Assembly (NCBI GenBank): GCA_029781935.1
Contig: JAKOVT010000237.1
Span: 1 to 40,166, forward strand
Direction of reading: 5' to 3'
From: Actinomycetes bacterium
Lineage (GTDB): Bacteria > Actinomycetota > Actinomycetes > S36-B12 > CAIYMF01
DNA length: 40,166 nt
A program made the position numbers and the translations under genes. A model generated the notes under the pieces. That model was given only the letters and a program-made list of their open reading frames with translations. It had not been told where the DNA came from and searched no databases. Positions within the stretch are counted from its first letter, which is position 1. Every line of letters starts with the position of its first letter. This document shows positions 14,509 to 23,499 of this stretch, piece by piece.

Positions 14509-16266
14509 GTGGCACCGGCGACGACGCCCCGGCCGGCCCGTGAGGTGCTGGTCGACGCGGACGGCACGGTCAGGGGCGCCTCGCGCACCGTGGCCGCGCT
14601 CCCTGTCGGCATCGCTCCCTACGTCGTGGGATTCCTGACCACCCGGCACCGGCACGTGTCGTTCCTCTGGCGCGTCGACGAACGCTCCTGGGTGACGGTG
14701 CGCCTCGAGCGCCAGCCGTCCGTGGACGGGAGGGTCGAGGCGGCGCGGGTGCGGTGGACCCCGACCGAGCTGCCCGAGGGCCTCACGGCGCGCGAAATCG
14801 ACGTCCTCACGCTCGTCTGCCTCGGTCTCACCAACCAACAGGTGGCCTCCCGGCTGGGCACGAGCGCGCGCACCGTCTCGACGCAGGTCGAGCGGCTGCT
14901 CACCAAGCTCGAGCAGTCCGGCCGCGCCGGCCTTGCTGCGCTCACCGTGGAGAGCGAGCTGCTCCGGCTGCCGATCCCCGGCGGCGTCGGCCTCGAGAGC
15001 GGCCTGGCGATCGTCGACGTGCAGCGCGCGGTGTCGCAGCCGAGCGAGGAGCGTCGGCCGGCGCGCCGCACGCCGGCGCGGCTCGCGCCGCTGCACATCG
15101 GGTCCGTGCTGCCGCTCACCGGCCCTGCCTGGGCCGACGGGCTCGAGGCCCAGCGCGGAGCCGAGCTCGCCGTCGCCCAGATCAACGCGCGTGGCGGGAT
15201 CGGCGGGCGGTTGGTGGAGCAGGTCGTCGTCCCCGCCGACTTCTTCGACGCCCAGCAGGTGGTGTCCGCGTTCCGCACGCTCATCGATCTCGAGGTCGAC
15301 GCGATCATCACGTCCTACGCCAATTCCGAGGTTCCCGACGTCCTCGACCTTGTGGCGGACTTCGGCCAGCCGTTCCTGCACAACGCGACGTTCGAGGAGC
15401 AGGTCGAGCGGGTCCGCAACGACCGCGAACGCTTCGGCATGGTGTTCCAGACCTGCCCCTCCGAGATCCACTACGGCCTGGGGGCCATCCGGCTGTTCGA
15501 CGAGCTCACGGCAGGGGGTCAGTGGCGTCCGCGCACCCGCTCGATCGTCGCTGTCGAGGTCGATCTCGACAGTGGTCACACCGCCACACCTGCCTTCTTC
15601 GCGGCCGCCGAACGGTCCGGCTGGACGGTGTCCGACGTCGTCACCGTTCCTTTCCACGACGCCGACTGGGCCGCGGTGGTGTCGCGCATCAACCTCAGCG
15701 ACCCGGCCGCGGTCATGGTGACGCACTTCGTGCCGCAGGCCCTCGCCGAGTTCCAGCGGGCGTTCCGCCTCGCCGGCAACGATGCCCTCGTGTACGGCGT
15801 CTACGGCCCGTCGATCCCCCACTTCGCCGACGAGGCCCGCGAGGCCGCCGAGGGCATGCTGTGGTCGACCGTCACCGGGACGTACGACGACGAGTTCGGG
15901 CGCGCGTTCCGGCGCGACTTCGAACGGCTGCACGGGACGCCGGCGGGGTGGTCGCAGGCAGGAGGCGCCTACGACCAGGTGAACCTGCTCTCGACCGCGT
16001 GGTCGTCGACCGGGACGCCGAGCGCCCCCGAGGTGCTCTCGTTCCTGCGCAGCACCGTCTACCGCGGCGTCAACGGCGTCTACTACCTCGGCGGGAGCGG
16101 TCAGGCCGCGCTGTCCTATCCGGACGTCACGCCCGATCCCTCGCTCGGCCAGGCGCACATGGTGTTCCAGGTGCAGGACGGCACGTCGCGCCTGCTCGGC
16201 CCGGCACCGTACGGCGACGTCACCGCGTTCCGCGCCCCTCCGGGGGCGCGGCGCCGACCGGCCTGA
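14509..16266 (+). CDS. LuxR-HTH regulator fused to a LIV-type binding-protein sensor
   Basis: A 585-residue one-component regulator. Residues about 1-85 form an unassigned N-terminal domain. Residues about 87-150 are a LuxR-type HTH (LTAREIDVLTLVCLGLTNQQ, VASRLGTSARTVSTQVERLL). From about 195 to 570 follows a periplasmic-binding-protein fold: GSVLPLTGPAWADGLEAQRG, DAIITSYANSEVPDVLDLVA, VYGPSIPHFADEA, WSQAGGAYDQVNLL, STVYRGVNGVYYLGG and YPDVTPDPSLGQAHMVF. The same blocks occur in the same order in the transport binding protein at 19683. No signal peptide or membrane segment is seen, so it should sense imported substrate in the cytoplasm. The GTG start is chosen for GGGAGG 8 nt upstream. It is divergent from hyuA. 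Confidence 0.9.
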   Translation: MAPATTPRPAREVLVDADGTVRGASRTVAALPVGIAPYVVGFLTTRHRHVSFLWRVDERSWVTVRLERQPSVDGRVEAARVRWTPTELPEGLTAREIDVLTLVCLGLTNQQVASRLGTSARTVSTQVERLLTKLEQSGRAGLAALTVESELLRLPIPGGVGLESGLAIVDVQRAVSQPSEERRPARRTPARLAPLHIGSVLPLTGPAWADGLEAQRGAELAVAQINARGGIGGRLVEQVVVPADFFDAQQVVSAFRTLIDLEVDAIITSYANSEVPDVLDLVADFGQPFLHNATFEEQVERVRNDRERFGMVFQTCPSEIHYGLGAIRLFDELTAGGQWRPRTRSIVAVEVDLDSGHTATPAFFAAAERSGWTVSDVVTVPFHDADWAAVVSRINLSDPAAVMVTHFVPQALAEFQRAFRLAGNDALVYGVYGPSIPHFADEAREAAEGMLWSTVTGTYDDEFGRAFRRDFERLHGTPAGWSQAGGAYDQVNLLSTAWSSTGTPSAPEVLSFLRSTVYRGVNGVYYLGGSGQAALSYPDVTPDPSLGQAHMVFQVQDGTSRLLGPAPYGDVTAFRAPPGARRRPA

Positions 16267-16290
16267 CCCTCAAGCCGACCACAGCCGACC

Positions 16291-17292
16291 TCAGCCGTCC
16301 TCGGCCATCCAGGCCGATAGCCGCGCCCTCGCTCCGGACGCCAGCGGGACGATGCCCCGCGGGATCAGGACGACGATGAGCAGCAGCAGCACGCCGAGCA
16401 GGATCAGGCGGATCTCCGGCCAGGTCTGCAGCTGCGCCTGCAGCAGCGTCAGCACGGCGGTCCCGATGAGCGGACCGGACAGCGTGCCGAGCCCCCCGAT
16501 CACCAGCATGGTCACGAGGAGCGTCATCGGGCCGAGACCCATCAGCGACGGCGACACCACGCCGTAGGTGAACGCGTACAGCGCCCCGGCGACGCCGGCG
16601 AAGAAGCCCGAGATGCCGAACGACAGGAACTGGTAGCTCATCGGGCTGATGCCTCGCGCCGCCGCGAGGGACGGGTTGTCGCGCAGCGCCACCAGTCCCG
16701 TGCCGAGGGGCGAGCGGACGACGACGTACATCGAGAGCAGCGTGACGGCGACTCCGGCCAGGGCGATCCAGTAGATGAGACGTGCCCGCTGCTGCGGCTC
16801 CACGTCCGACAGCCCGTAGCCAGGGAAGCCGGAGAGGCCGAAGGTGCCACCGGTGATCCCGCTCTTGTCCGCGATGATCAGCAGCCGCACCACCTCCGCG
16901 AACCCGAACGTCAGCAGCGACACGTAGATGCCGCGCAACCGCAGGGAGGGGATGGCGAGCACGAGAGCCACGACCATCGCGCCGATGCCGGCGAGCAGGA
17001 CTGCGACGGGCCACGGCAGGCCGGTCCGCGACGACACCAGGGCCGCGGTGTAGCCGCCGATGGCGTAGATCGCGAGCTGGCCGAAGTTCCACACACCGGA
17101 GTAGCCGAGCACCAGGTTCCAGGACTGGTTGAGGATCATCCAGATGAGGGCGAGCGTGCAGACGGCGATCCAGTAGGAGCTGTTGAGCACCAGCGGGAGC
17201 GCGACCGCGAGCACGGCCACCACGGCGAGGGCGATCGGTCGGGGCACGGGCCAGCCGAGCGAGCGGCGGGTGGGGCGATCCAGGCGTGTCAC
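16291..17292 (-). CDS. livM: Branched-chain-amino-acid-type ABC transporter permease
   Basis: A 333-residue LivM-type permease with about 8-10 hydrophobic segments, including ALAVVAVLAVALPLVLNSSY, AVLLAGIGAMVVALVLAIPS and the closing LILLGVLLLLIVVLIPRGIV. Signature parts are the NLVLGYSGVWNFGQLAIYAI block, the SLRLRGIYVSLLTFGFAEVV block and LGTGLVALRDNPSLAAARGI, the cytoplasmic loop that docks the ATPases. The GTG start overlaps the livH stop (GTGA), with GGAGG upstream. It pairs with LivH to form the membrane channel. It is the last gene of the transport operon and convergent with the regulator gene, whose stop lies 24 bp away. Confidence 0.93.
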   Translation of the reverse strand: MTRLDRPTRRSLGWPVPRPIALAVVAVLAVALPLVLNSSYWIAVCTLALIWMILNQSWNLVLGYSGVWNFGQLAIYAIGGYTAALVSSRTGLPWPVAVLLAGIGAMVVALVLAIPSLRLRGIYVSLLTFGFAEVVRLLIIADKSGITGGTFGLSGFPGYGLSDVEPQQRARLIYWIALAGVAVTLLSMYVVVRSPLGTGLVALRDNPSLAAARGISPMSYQFLSFGISGFFAGVAGALYAFTYGVVSPSLMGLGPMTLLVTMLVIGGLGTLSGPLIGTAVLTLLQAQLQTWPEIRLILLGVLLLLIVVLIPRGIVPLASGARARLSAWMAEDG

Positions 17293-18176
17293 AGCCGGGC
17301 CTCCTGGGGCTTGCCGGCGATCCCGTTCGGTCGCACCACGAGCACGATCAGGACGACGACGTACAGGAATGGCAGCGCGTAGGCGCTCTGCCAGTAGATC
17401 GCGACCGCCGAGCTGAGGAAGCCGATGATGTACGACGCGTAGATGGTGCCCTTGACCGACCCGAGGCCCGCGAAGATGACCACGATCAACGCCTGCAGCA
17501 TCGGAAGGTCGCCCGCGTTCGGGTAGACGAAGTACAGCGGGGCGAGCAGCACGCCCGCGACTCCGGCGAGCGCCGCGGCGATGCCCATCGTGACGACGTA
17601 GACCCGACGTGCAGGGATGCCCATCAAGCGCGCGGCGTCGAGGTTCTGCGCGACGGCGGTGATCGCGAGGCCGTACCTCGAGCGCGAGAGGAACAGCCCG
17701 AGCCCCACGAGCGCAGCGATCGCCACGACGGCCATGAGCAGGGAGTGGTACGTGATCGAGACCTCGCTGGTGAGGTCGATGCGCCCGTCGACGAGGGGTT
17801 CGAACGGCTTCTGCCGCGGCCCGTACATGAGCAGCACGATGTTCTGCACGATGGTCGCGATGGCGAACGTCGTAATGAACGCGGTCATCTCGAAGTCGAC
17901 GCCCGCGCGCCCGAGCAACGGGTGCACAGCCAAGTAGTACGTGACGACACCCAGCACGAACGTCGCGCCCGCGGCGGCGAGGAGGCTGGCCCAGACCGAG
18001 ACGCCCAGCGTGCTGACGGCGCTGTACGCCGCGAAGCCGCCCACCATCACCATGACGCCCTGGGCCATGTTCAGCACCCGCAGGGTGCCGTACACGAGCG
18101 TCATCCCGATCGAGATCAGCGCGAGCATCGACCCCTGCACCAAGGTCGAGACGAGCGTCTGGAGGAGCGAGTTCAT
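17289..18176 (-). CDS. livH: Branched-chain-amino-acid-type ABC transporter permease
   Basis: A 295-residue LivH-type permease. Visible blocks are GSMLALISIGMTLVYGTLRV with LNMAQGVMVMVGGFAAY at the N-terminus, MTAFITTFAIATIVQNIVLL, the EAA-like loop YGLAITAVAQNLDAARLMGI, and AGLGSVKGTIYASYIIGFL near the end. It should form the transport channel with LivM in the cytoplasmic membrane. The ATG lies 3 nt after the livF stop. Family members carry branched-chain amino acids, amides, urea or aromatic acids, so the family alone does not tell the substrate; the hyuAB neighbours suggest a cyclic amide or a product of it. Confidence 0.93.
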   Translation of the reverse strand: MNSLLQTLVSTLVQGSMLALISIGMTLVYGTLRVLNMAQGVMVMVGGFAAYSAVSTLGVSVWASLLAAAGATFVLGVVTYYLAVHPLLGRAGVDFEMTAFITTFAIATIVQNIVLLMYGPRQKPFEPLVDGRIDLTSEVSITYHSLLMAVVAIAALVGLGLFLSRSRYGLAITAVAQNLDAARLMGIPARRVYVVTMGIAAALAGVAGVLLAPLYFVYPNAGDLPMLQALIVVIFAGLGSVKGTIYASYIIGFLSSAVAIYWQSAYALPFLYVVVLIVLVVRPNGIAGKPQEARL

Positions 18177-18179
18177 GCG

Positions 18180-18885
18180 TCACTCACCGCCCACGCCGAG
18201 ATACGTGGCCGTCACGGCCGGGTCCTCCAGCACCTCGGCCACGGACCCGGCGAGGACCACGGACCCGTTCTCCACGAGCACGACCCGGTCGGCGACCTCG
18301 CGGACGTGAGCGAAGTTCTCCTCCACCAGCAGAACGGTCACACCGGACTGCGCGATGCGCCCGATCCGCTCGTAGACCTCGTCGACCAGGACCGGCGCAA
18401 GACCGAGAGACGGCTCGTCGATCATGAGCAGGTCGGCCCGGGTCATCAGTCCCCTGCCCAACGCCAGCATGCGTCGCTCGCCGCCCGACAGCGTGCGTGC
18501 GCGCTGACCACTCCGTTCTGCGAGCCGGGGGAAGATCTCGTAGACCTCGGCGAGCCGCTCGCTGCGCCCTCCGCCGCGACCCCGCGTGAACGCGCCGAGC
18601 AGCAGGTTCTCCTGCACGGACATGTCCGGGAAGAGCAGGTCGCCCTGCGGGATCTGCACGAGTCCCTTGCCGACGATGGACTCGGTCCGCTGGCCGGTGA
18701 TGTCCTCGCCCTTGAAGCGCACCGTCCCCGATCGCGCGGGGAGCAGGCCGCTGATGGCCTTGAGCAGCGTCGTCTTGCCGTGGCCGTTCGGGCCGATGAT
18801 GACGACGAACTCCCCTTCGGCGACGTCGAGGTCGATGCCGTCGATGACGGTCGACGCGCCGTACCCGGACCGGAGCCCGCGGACC

Positions 18886-18893
<8 letters not shown>
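18180..18893 (-). CDS. livF: ABC transporter ATP-binding protein, LivF type
   Basis: A 237-residue ATPase with a complete motif set: Walker A GPNGHGKTT at 34-42, Q-loop region VQIPQGDLLFPDMSVQENLL, signature LSGGERRM, Walker B LLMIDEPSLGL and the switch region VEENF, in which the usual histidine is replaced (EENF is normal for LivF). It energises transport together with the LivG-like subunit. The ATG overlaps the end of livG by 8 bp. All nucleotide-binding residues are intact, in contrast to the LivG partner. Confidence 0.93.
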
Positions 18894-19671
<778 letters not shown>

Positions 19672-19682
19672 GGTCGTCCGGC

Positions 19683-21047
19683 CTACTTGAACCACGGCGG
19701 CGGCTGGAACGTTCCGGAGGCGTACGGCGCCGGGTAGACCGGCACCTGCTTGCCGCCCTGGATCTGGTAGGTGAGGTGCGGCATGGCCAGGCTCGGGTCG
19801 TTGACCAGATCGGGGTAGGGCGCGACGGCGAGCTCGGTGTCCGAGATCCACTTGTAGGTGCCCGAGACACCGCGGTAGATGACACCCTTGAGCAGCTGGT
19901 TCACCTTCGTGAAGTCGTTGGGGTCGCCGGCCATGGCGGCGGTCTGGGCCCAGAGGTGCACCATGTCGTACTGACCGCCGGCCTGGGACAGTCCGGCCTC
20001 GGAGTTGTACTTGGCCTTGTAGGCGGCGAGGAACTCCTGGCCCATCTTGTCGGGCAGCGTGCCGACCGTGGTCGACCACACCACGCCGTACCCCGCCTCG
20101 CCCGCGAGCTGGAGGTACTCGGGGATCGAGGGGCCGTACTGCTGGTAGAGCAGCGACTGGGTCGGCGAGGTGGCGAACTGCTTGGCGAAGCTCGCGAGGT
20201 CGCCCGGGATGTAGTCGGTCATGTAGATCAAGCCGGGCGGGTTGGCGCGGATCTTGGCCAGCTGCGGACCCCAGTCGGCGTAGGGGGCCGTGACCTCCTC
20301 GTAGATGGGCACCGTCCAGCCGATCCCTTCCACGGCAGCCTTGAACGCCTGCGCGATGGAGATGGAGTAGGGGTCGTTGCTCGTGATGATCGCCGCGGTC
20401 TTGGACGACGGAGTCCAGGATCCGTCGGCGATCCACGCCTGCATGAGCGGCACGAAACCCTTGCCGTACCAGATCTCGGTCGGGCAGCCCTCGTAGATGT
20501 TGGTGATCTTGTTCTTCGTGACGTAGTCGACGTTGGCCTGCAGGGTGTTCAGGTGGAACACCGGCACACCGGCGTCCGCGTAGATGGAGTACTCCGAGGA
20601 GTCGTTCGTGGTGTAGCCGGAGAAGATGGCCGACACCTTCTCCTGGTTCACCAGGCGCTGGGCGACCTGCACGTAGTTCTCCGGCGACAGGTCGCTGACG
20701 TCGCCCACCACGAGCTCGAGCTTGCGACCGGCGAGGCCGCCCAACGCATTGATCGCGTCGATGGCGAGCTCCTGACCTCGGGTCATCTCCTGGCCGTCCC
20801 CGGAGTACGGGCCGGTCACCGGACTCACGCTTCCGATCTTGATGGGGCTCGTGTCGCCACCGCCCCCGCCTGAGCTGGAGCCGCCGGAGTCCTTGGGGGC
20901 CAGCGCGTAACCGGCACCACCACCCACCACCAGACCGCCGAGGCCGGCCACGGCCAGTCCGGTGACGAAGTTGCGGCGGGAGACGCCGGTCGACCTGGGA
21001 GCACCAGTGGTGCTCGTCTCGTCGGTCGTGGGTACGTTCTCGCTCAT
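19683..21047 (-). CDS. Tat-exported ABC transporter substrate-binding protein
   Basis: A 454-residue binding protein of the branched-chain-amino-acid/amide class. The N-terminus has a twin-arginine signal, SRRNFVT (Arg24-Arg25), then a hydrophobic stretch LAVAGLGGLVVGGGAGYALA and a Gly/Ser-rich linker. No lipobox Cys is seen. The mature part contains IKIGSVSPVTGPYSGDGQEM, AIFSGYTTNDSSEYSIYADA, PVFHLNT, YGPSIPEYL, LSQAGGQYDMVHLWAQ and VIYRGVSGTYKW. These blocks are collinear with the sensor half of the regulator at 14509. Tat export means it folds before secretion. It is the first gene of the livGFHM operon and divergent from the hydrolase gene, with operator copy 2 between them. Confidence 0.93.
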   Translation of the reverse strand: MSENVPTTDETSTTGAPRSTGVSRRNFVTGLAVAGLGGLVVGGGAGYALAPKDSGGSSSGGGGGDTSPIKIGSVSPVTGPYSGDGQEMTRGQELAIDAINALGGLAGRKLELVVGDVSDLSPENYVQVAQRLVNQEKVSAIFSGYTTNDSSEYSIYADAGVPVFHLNTLQANVDYVTKNKITNIYEGCPTEIWYGKGFVPLMQAWIADGSWTPSSKTAAIITSNDPYSISIAQAFKAAVEGIGWTVPIYEEVTAPYADWGPQLAKIRANPPGLIYMTDYIPGDLASFAKQFATSPTQSLLYQQYGPSIPEYLQLAGEAGYGVVWSTTVGTLPDKMGQEFLAAYKAKYNSEAGLSQAGGQYDMVHLWAQTAAMAGDPNDFTKVNQLLKGVIYRGVSGTYKWISDTELAVAPYPDLVNDPSLAMPHLTYQIQGGKQVPVYPAPYASGTFQPPPWFK

Positions 21048-21108
21048 GGTGACCTCGCAGCTCGACGCGCCGGGTGAGGGTCCGATCTCACCGGAGCGAC
21101 CGTTCCGG

Positions 21109-21130
21109 CGTCATGCGTCATTTGACGGAC
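21109..21130. promoter_or_regulatory. Candidate operator, copy 2 (binding protein/NodB hydrolase)
   Basis: Matches 14468-14489 at 20 of 22 positions; the two differing bases (TT here, AC there) are adjacent. Here the inner palindrome reads CGTCA-TT-TGACG. It is almost central between the two divergent starts, 62 nt from 21047 and 59 nt from 21189, so one bound protein could control both operons. Confidence 0.6.
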
Positions 21131-21188
21131 GGAGCGCATCATCGTCCGCACTAGCGTCGTCCGGAACCCCACGCCAGGAAGGTGACGC

Positions 21189-21968
21189 ATGAGCACGTCG
21201 AACGCGTCCTGCCGGGTCGTCGTGAGCTTCGACTTCGACGCCGAGGAAGTGTGGATCGGCGAGGACCCTGCCAACGCGGATCGTCCCGGCACGCTGTCGC
21301 AGGGGACGTACGGCGCCAAGGTCGCGGTACCCCTCGTGCTCGATGTCCTCCAGCGTCTCGACCTGCCGGCCACCTTCTTCGTTCCTGGCCGCGTCGCCGA
21401 GCGGTATCCGCACCGGATCGAGGAGATCCTCGGATCCGGCCACGAGATCGGGCATCACGGCTACACGCATACGTCGCCGAGCCGGCTGTCGGCTGAGGCC
21501 GAGGAGGCGGAACTCGTGCGGGGTCGCGAGATCCTCACCGGGCTGGGCGCCGACGTACGCGGTTACCGCTCCCCGTCGTGGGACTTCAGCCCCGTCACCC
21601 TCGACCTGCTCGTCGGCCACGGGTTCACGTACTCGTCCAACATGATGGACGACATCCGGCCCTACCGGCACCCGGGTCACGACCTCGTCGAACTGCCGGT
21701 GCACTGGACCCTCGATGACGCGCCGCACTTCTGGTTCGACGGCGCGGCCTGGAACAAGACGATCCGAACCAGCGCCGAGGTCCGTTCGCTGTGGGAGGAG
21801 GAGTACGTCGGCATGGCCGCAGTGGACGGCCTGTTCATGCTGACGATGCACCCGCAGATCATCGGGCGGCCCGGGCGTATCCAGATGCTCGAGTCCTTCC
21901 TCACCTGGCTGCGTGAGAGGGGCGCCCGCTTCTCGACCGCGGGTGCTGTCGCGGAGGCGCACCGATGA
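21189..21968 (+). CDS. NodB-family (polysaccharide deacetylase-like) hydrolase, possible cyclic imidase
   Basis: A 259-residue metal-dependent hydrolase of the NodB fold. Motifs in order are VSFDFDAEE (Asp15, Asp17), GHEIGHHGYTHTSP with the metal-binding histidines, GYRSPSWDFSP, and MLTMHPQIIG near the end. There is no signal peptide, so it is cytoplasmic and unlikely to act on the cell wall. This sub-branch (HpPgdA/PuuE-like) includes allantoinase and cyclic-imide hydrolases, which fits the hydantoinase-type neighbours better than sugar deacetylation. AGGAAGG lies 6-7 nt before the ATG. Its stop overlaps the next ATG, which opens a five-gene operon. Confidence 0.85.
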   Translation: MSTSNASCRVVVSFDFDAEEVWIGEDPANADRPGTLSQGTYGAKVAVPLVLDVLQRLDLPATFFVPGRVAERYPHRIEEILGSGHEIGHHGYTHTSPSRLSAEAEEAELVRGREILTGLGADVRGYRSPSWDFSPVTLDLLVGHGFTYSSNMMDDIRPYRHPGHDLVELPVHWTLDDAPHFWFDGAAWNKTIRTSAEVRSLWEEEYVGMAAVDGLFMLTMHPQIIGRPGRIQMLESFLTWLRERGARFSTAGAVAEAHR

Positions 21969-22735
21969 CCGATGACCGCGTGGTGCTGGTCACCGGTGCC
22001 GCGCGCGGCCTCGGCGAGGGCATCGCGATCCGCCTGCTCCGCGACGGCTGGCGGGTCGTGCTCGCGGATGTCGACGGGGCCTCCACGACCGCCAGGCGAC
22101 TCGATCCCGGCAGCGACCACGCCGTCGGCGTCGAGGTCGACGTCACCGACGAGCAGGCGTGCGCGCGAGCCGTGGCCGCGGCCATCGACGCCTTCGGCCG
22201 GCTCGACGGCCTGGTGAACAACGCCGGGATCGGCGGCCCGTCGACTCCCGCGCACCTCACCGACCCCGCGGACTTCCGCCGCGTTCTCGAGGTCAACCTC
22301 GTCGGACCATTCCTCATGACGCGCGCCGCCGTCCCCGCGATGCAGGGGCGGCCGGGCGCCGCCATCGTCAACATCACGTCCGTGCTCGGACAGCGCGGCG
22401 AGGCGCGATCCGGCGCCTACAGCGCGTCGAAAGGCGGCCTGGGGCTGCTCGGGCAGTGTCTGGCTCTCGAGTTGGCACCGGACGGCATCCGCGTGAACTC
22501 GGTCGCGCCCGGCAACATGCTGACCGGGATGCACCGCGACCACGTGCAGTCGATCGCCGACCGACAGGGCTGGTCGTACGACGAGGCGCTGGCCGGTGTG
22601 CGTGCAACCGTGCCGCTGGGTCGGCACGGGACGCCCGACGACATCGGCGACGTCGTGGCCTGGCTGCTCTCCCCCGACGCGTCCTACGTCACCGGCCAGA
22701 CAGTGGCCGTCAACGGCGGGATCCTCCTCACGTGA
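21965..22735 (+). CDS. Short-chain dehydrogenase/reductase (1)
   Basis: A 256-residue classical SDR. Features are the cofactor motif TGAARGLG near residue 10, NNAGIGG at about 85, catalytic Ser139, Tyr152 and Lys156 in SGAYSASK, and the closing YVTGQTVAVNGG. The Asp after the second beta strand (ADVDG) favours NAD(H). It should interconvert an alcohol and a ketone. The ATG overlaps the hydrolase stop (ATGA), and its own stop overlaps the next GTG. Two SDRs in a row suggest successive oxidations or two stereoisomers of the same intermediate. Confidence 0.92.
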   Translation: MTDDRVVLVTGAARGLGEGIAIRLLRDGWRVVLADVDGASTTARRLDPGSDHAVGVEVDVTDEQACARAVAAAIDAFGRLDGLVNNAGIGGPSTPAHLTDPADFRRVLEVNLVGPFLMTRAAVPAMQGRPGAAIVNITSVLGQRGEARSGAYSASKGGLGLLGQCLALELAPDGIRVNSVAPGNMLTGMHRDHVQSIADRQGWSYDEALAGVRATVPLGRHGTPDDIGDVVAWLLSPDASYVTGQTVAVNGGILLT

Positions 22736-23463
22736 GCGGCCCCACGCGCCTGCTGGTCACCGGCGGCGGCTCGGGCATCGGCCGCGCGGTGACCGAGCTG
22801 GCCGCCTCCTCGGGATCGCGCGTCGTGGTGCTGGACCGCGACGTCTCCCGTGTGGACCCGGCCGTCGCCGAGGCGGTCGCCGTCGACGTCACGGACGAGG
22901 CCGCCGTCGTCGACGCCGTGTCGCGCGCGACGGATCTGGTCGGCGGCGCCCCGGACGGCGTGGTGTGCGCGGCAGGCGTCTACGCCGTCGACGCAGCGCT
23001 CGACATCGGAGCCGCGAGCTTCCTCGACGTCCTGCGGATCAACACCGTGGGGTCCTTCCTCGTGGCTCGGGAGTGCGTGCGGCACATGGTCGCGGCCGAC
23101 GTTCGCGGAGCCGTCGTCCTCCTGTCGTCCATCGCGAGCGAGGAGGGGGCGCTGCGCGAGCCGGGCGTGCACTACGCCGCGAGCAAGGGCGCCGTGGTCT
23201 CCATGACGCGGCAGCTCGCCGTGGAGTGGGCCGAGCACGGCATCAGGGTCAACGCGGTGAGCCCCGGCGTCATCCGCACGCCCATGCTCCGCCTGACCGA
23301 CGATCCCGAGGCGACGCGCGACTACCTGGCGACCGGCGTCCCCCTGCACCGCCTCGGCGAGGCCTCCGACGTCGCCGGTGCCTGCCTGTACCTCCTCGGC
23401 GGCGCCGCCGCCTACGTCACCGGTGCCGTGCTCGCCGTCGACGGCGGCGCGAGCGCCTGCTGA
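22732..23463 (+). CDS. Short-chain dehydrogenase/reductase (2)
   Basis: A 243-residue classical SDR beginning with GTG at a GTGA overlap. It has TGGGSGIG at about 10-17, VLDRD (acidic residue favouring NAD), CAAGVY in place of NNAG, Ser132/133, Tyr148 and Lys152 in VHYAASKG, and the end YVTGAVLAVDGG. The replacement of the usual NNAG by CAAG removes the conserved Asn of that motif, a common variation in sugar or hydroxy-acid SDRs. It is clearly diverged from the preceding SDR, so it probably has a different substrate. Confidence 0.92.
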   Translation: MSGPTRLLVTGGGSGIGRAVTELAASSGSRVVVLDRDVSRVDPAVAEAVAVDVTDEAAVVDAVSRATDLVGGAPDGVVCAAGVYAVDAALDIGAASFLDVLRINTVGSFLVARECVRHMVAADVRGAVVLLSSIASEEGALREPGVHYAASKGAVVSMTRQLAVEWAEHGIRVNAVSPGVIRTPMLRLTDDPEATRDYLATGVPLHRLGEASDVAGACLYLLGGAAAYVTGAVLAVDGGASAC

Positions 23464-23499
23464 CGGCCGACAGCATCCGACCACGAGATGGAGCGCCCG

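Noticed and set aside
12030-14543. 837-codon plus-strand open frame opposite hyuA
   Set aside because: The minus-strand frame has the HyuA motifs and a ribosome-binding site; the plus frame has none.
18173-18182. TCATGCGTCA, equal to the core of the proposed operator, at the livF/livH junction; its reverse also at 21183-21192
   Set aside because: Both lie on stop-start or start-codon sequences (TGACGCATGA) and lack the GACGGAC half, so they are more likely due to translation signals.
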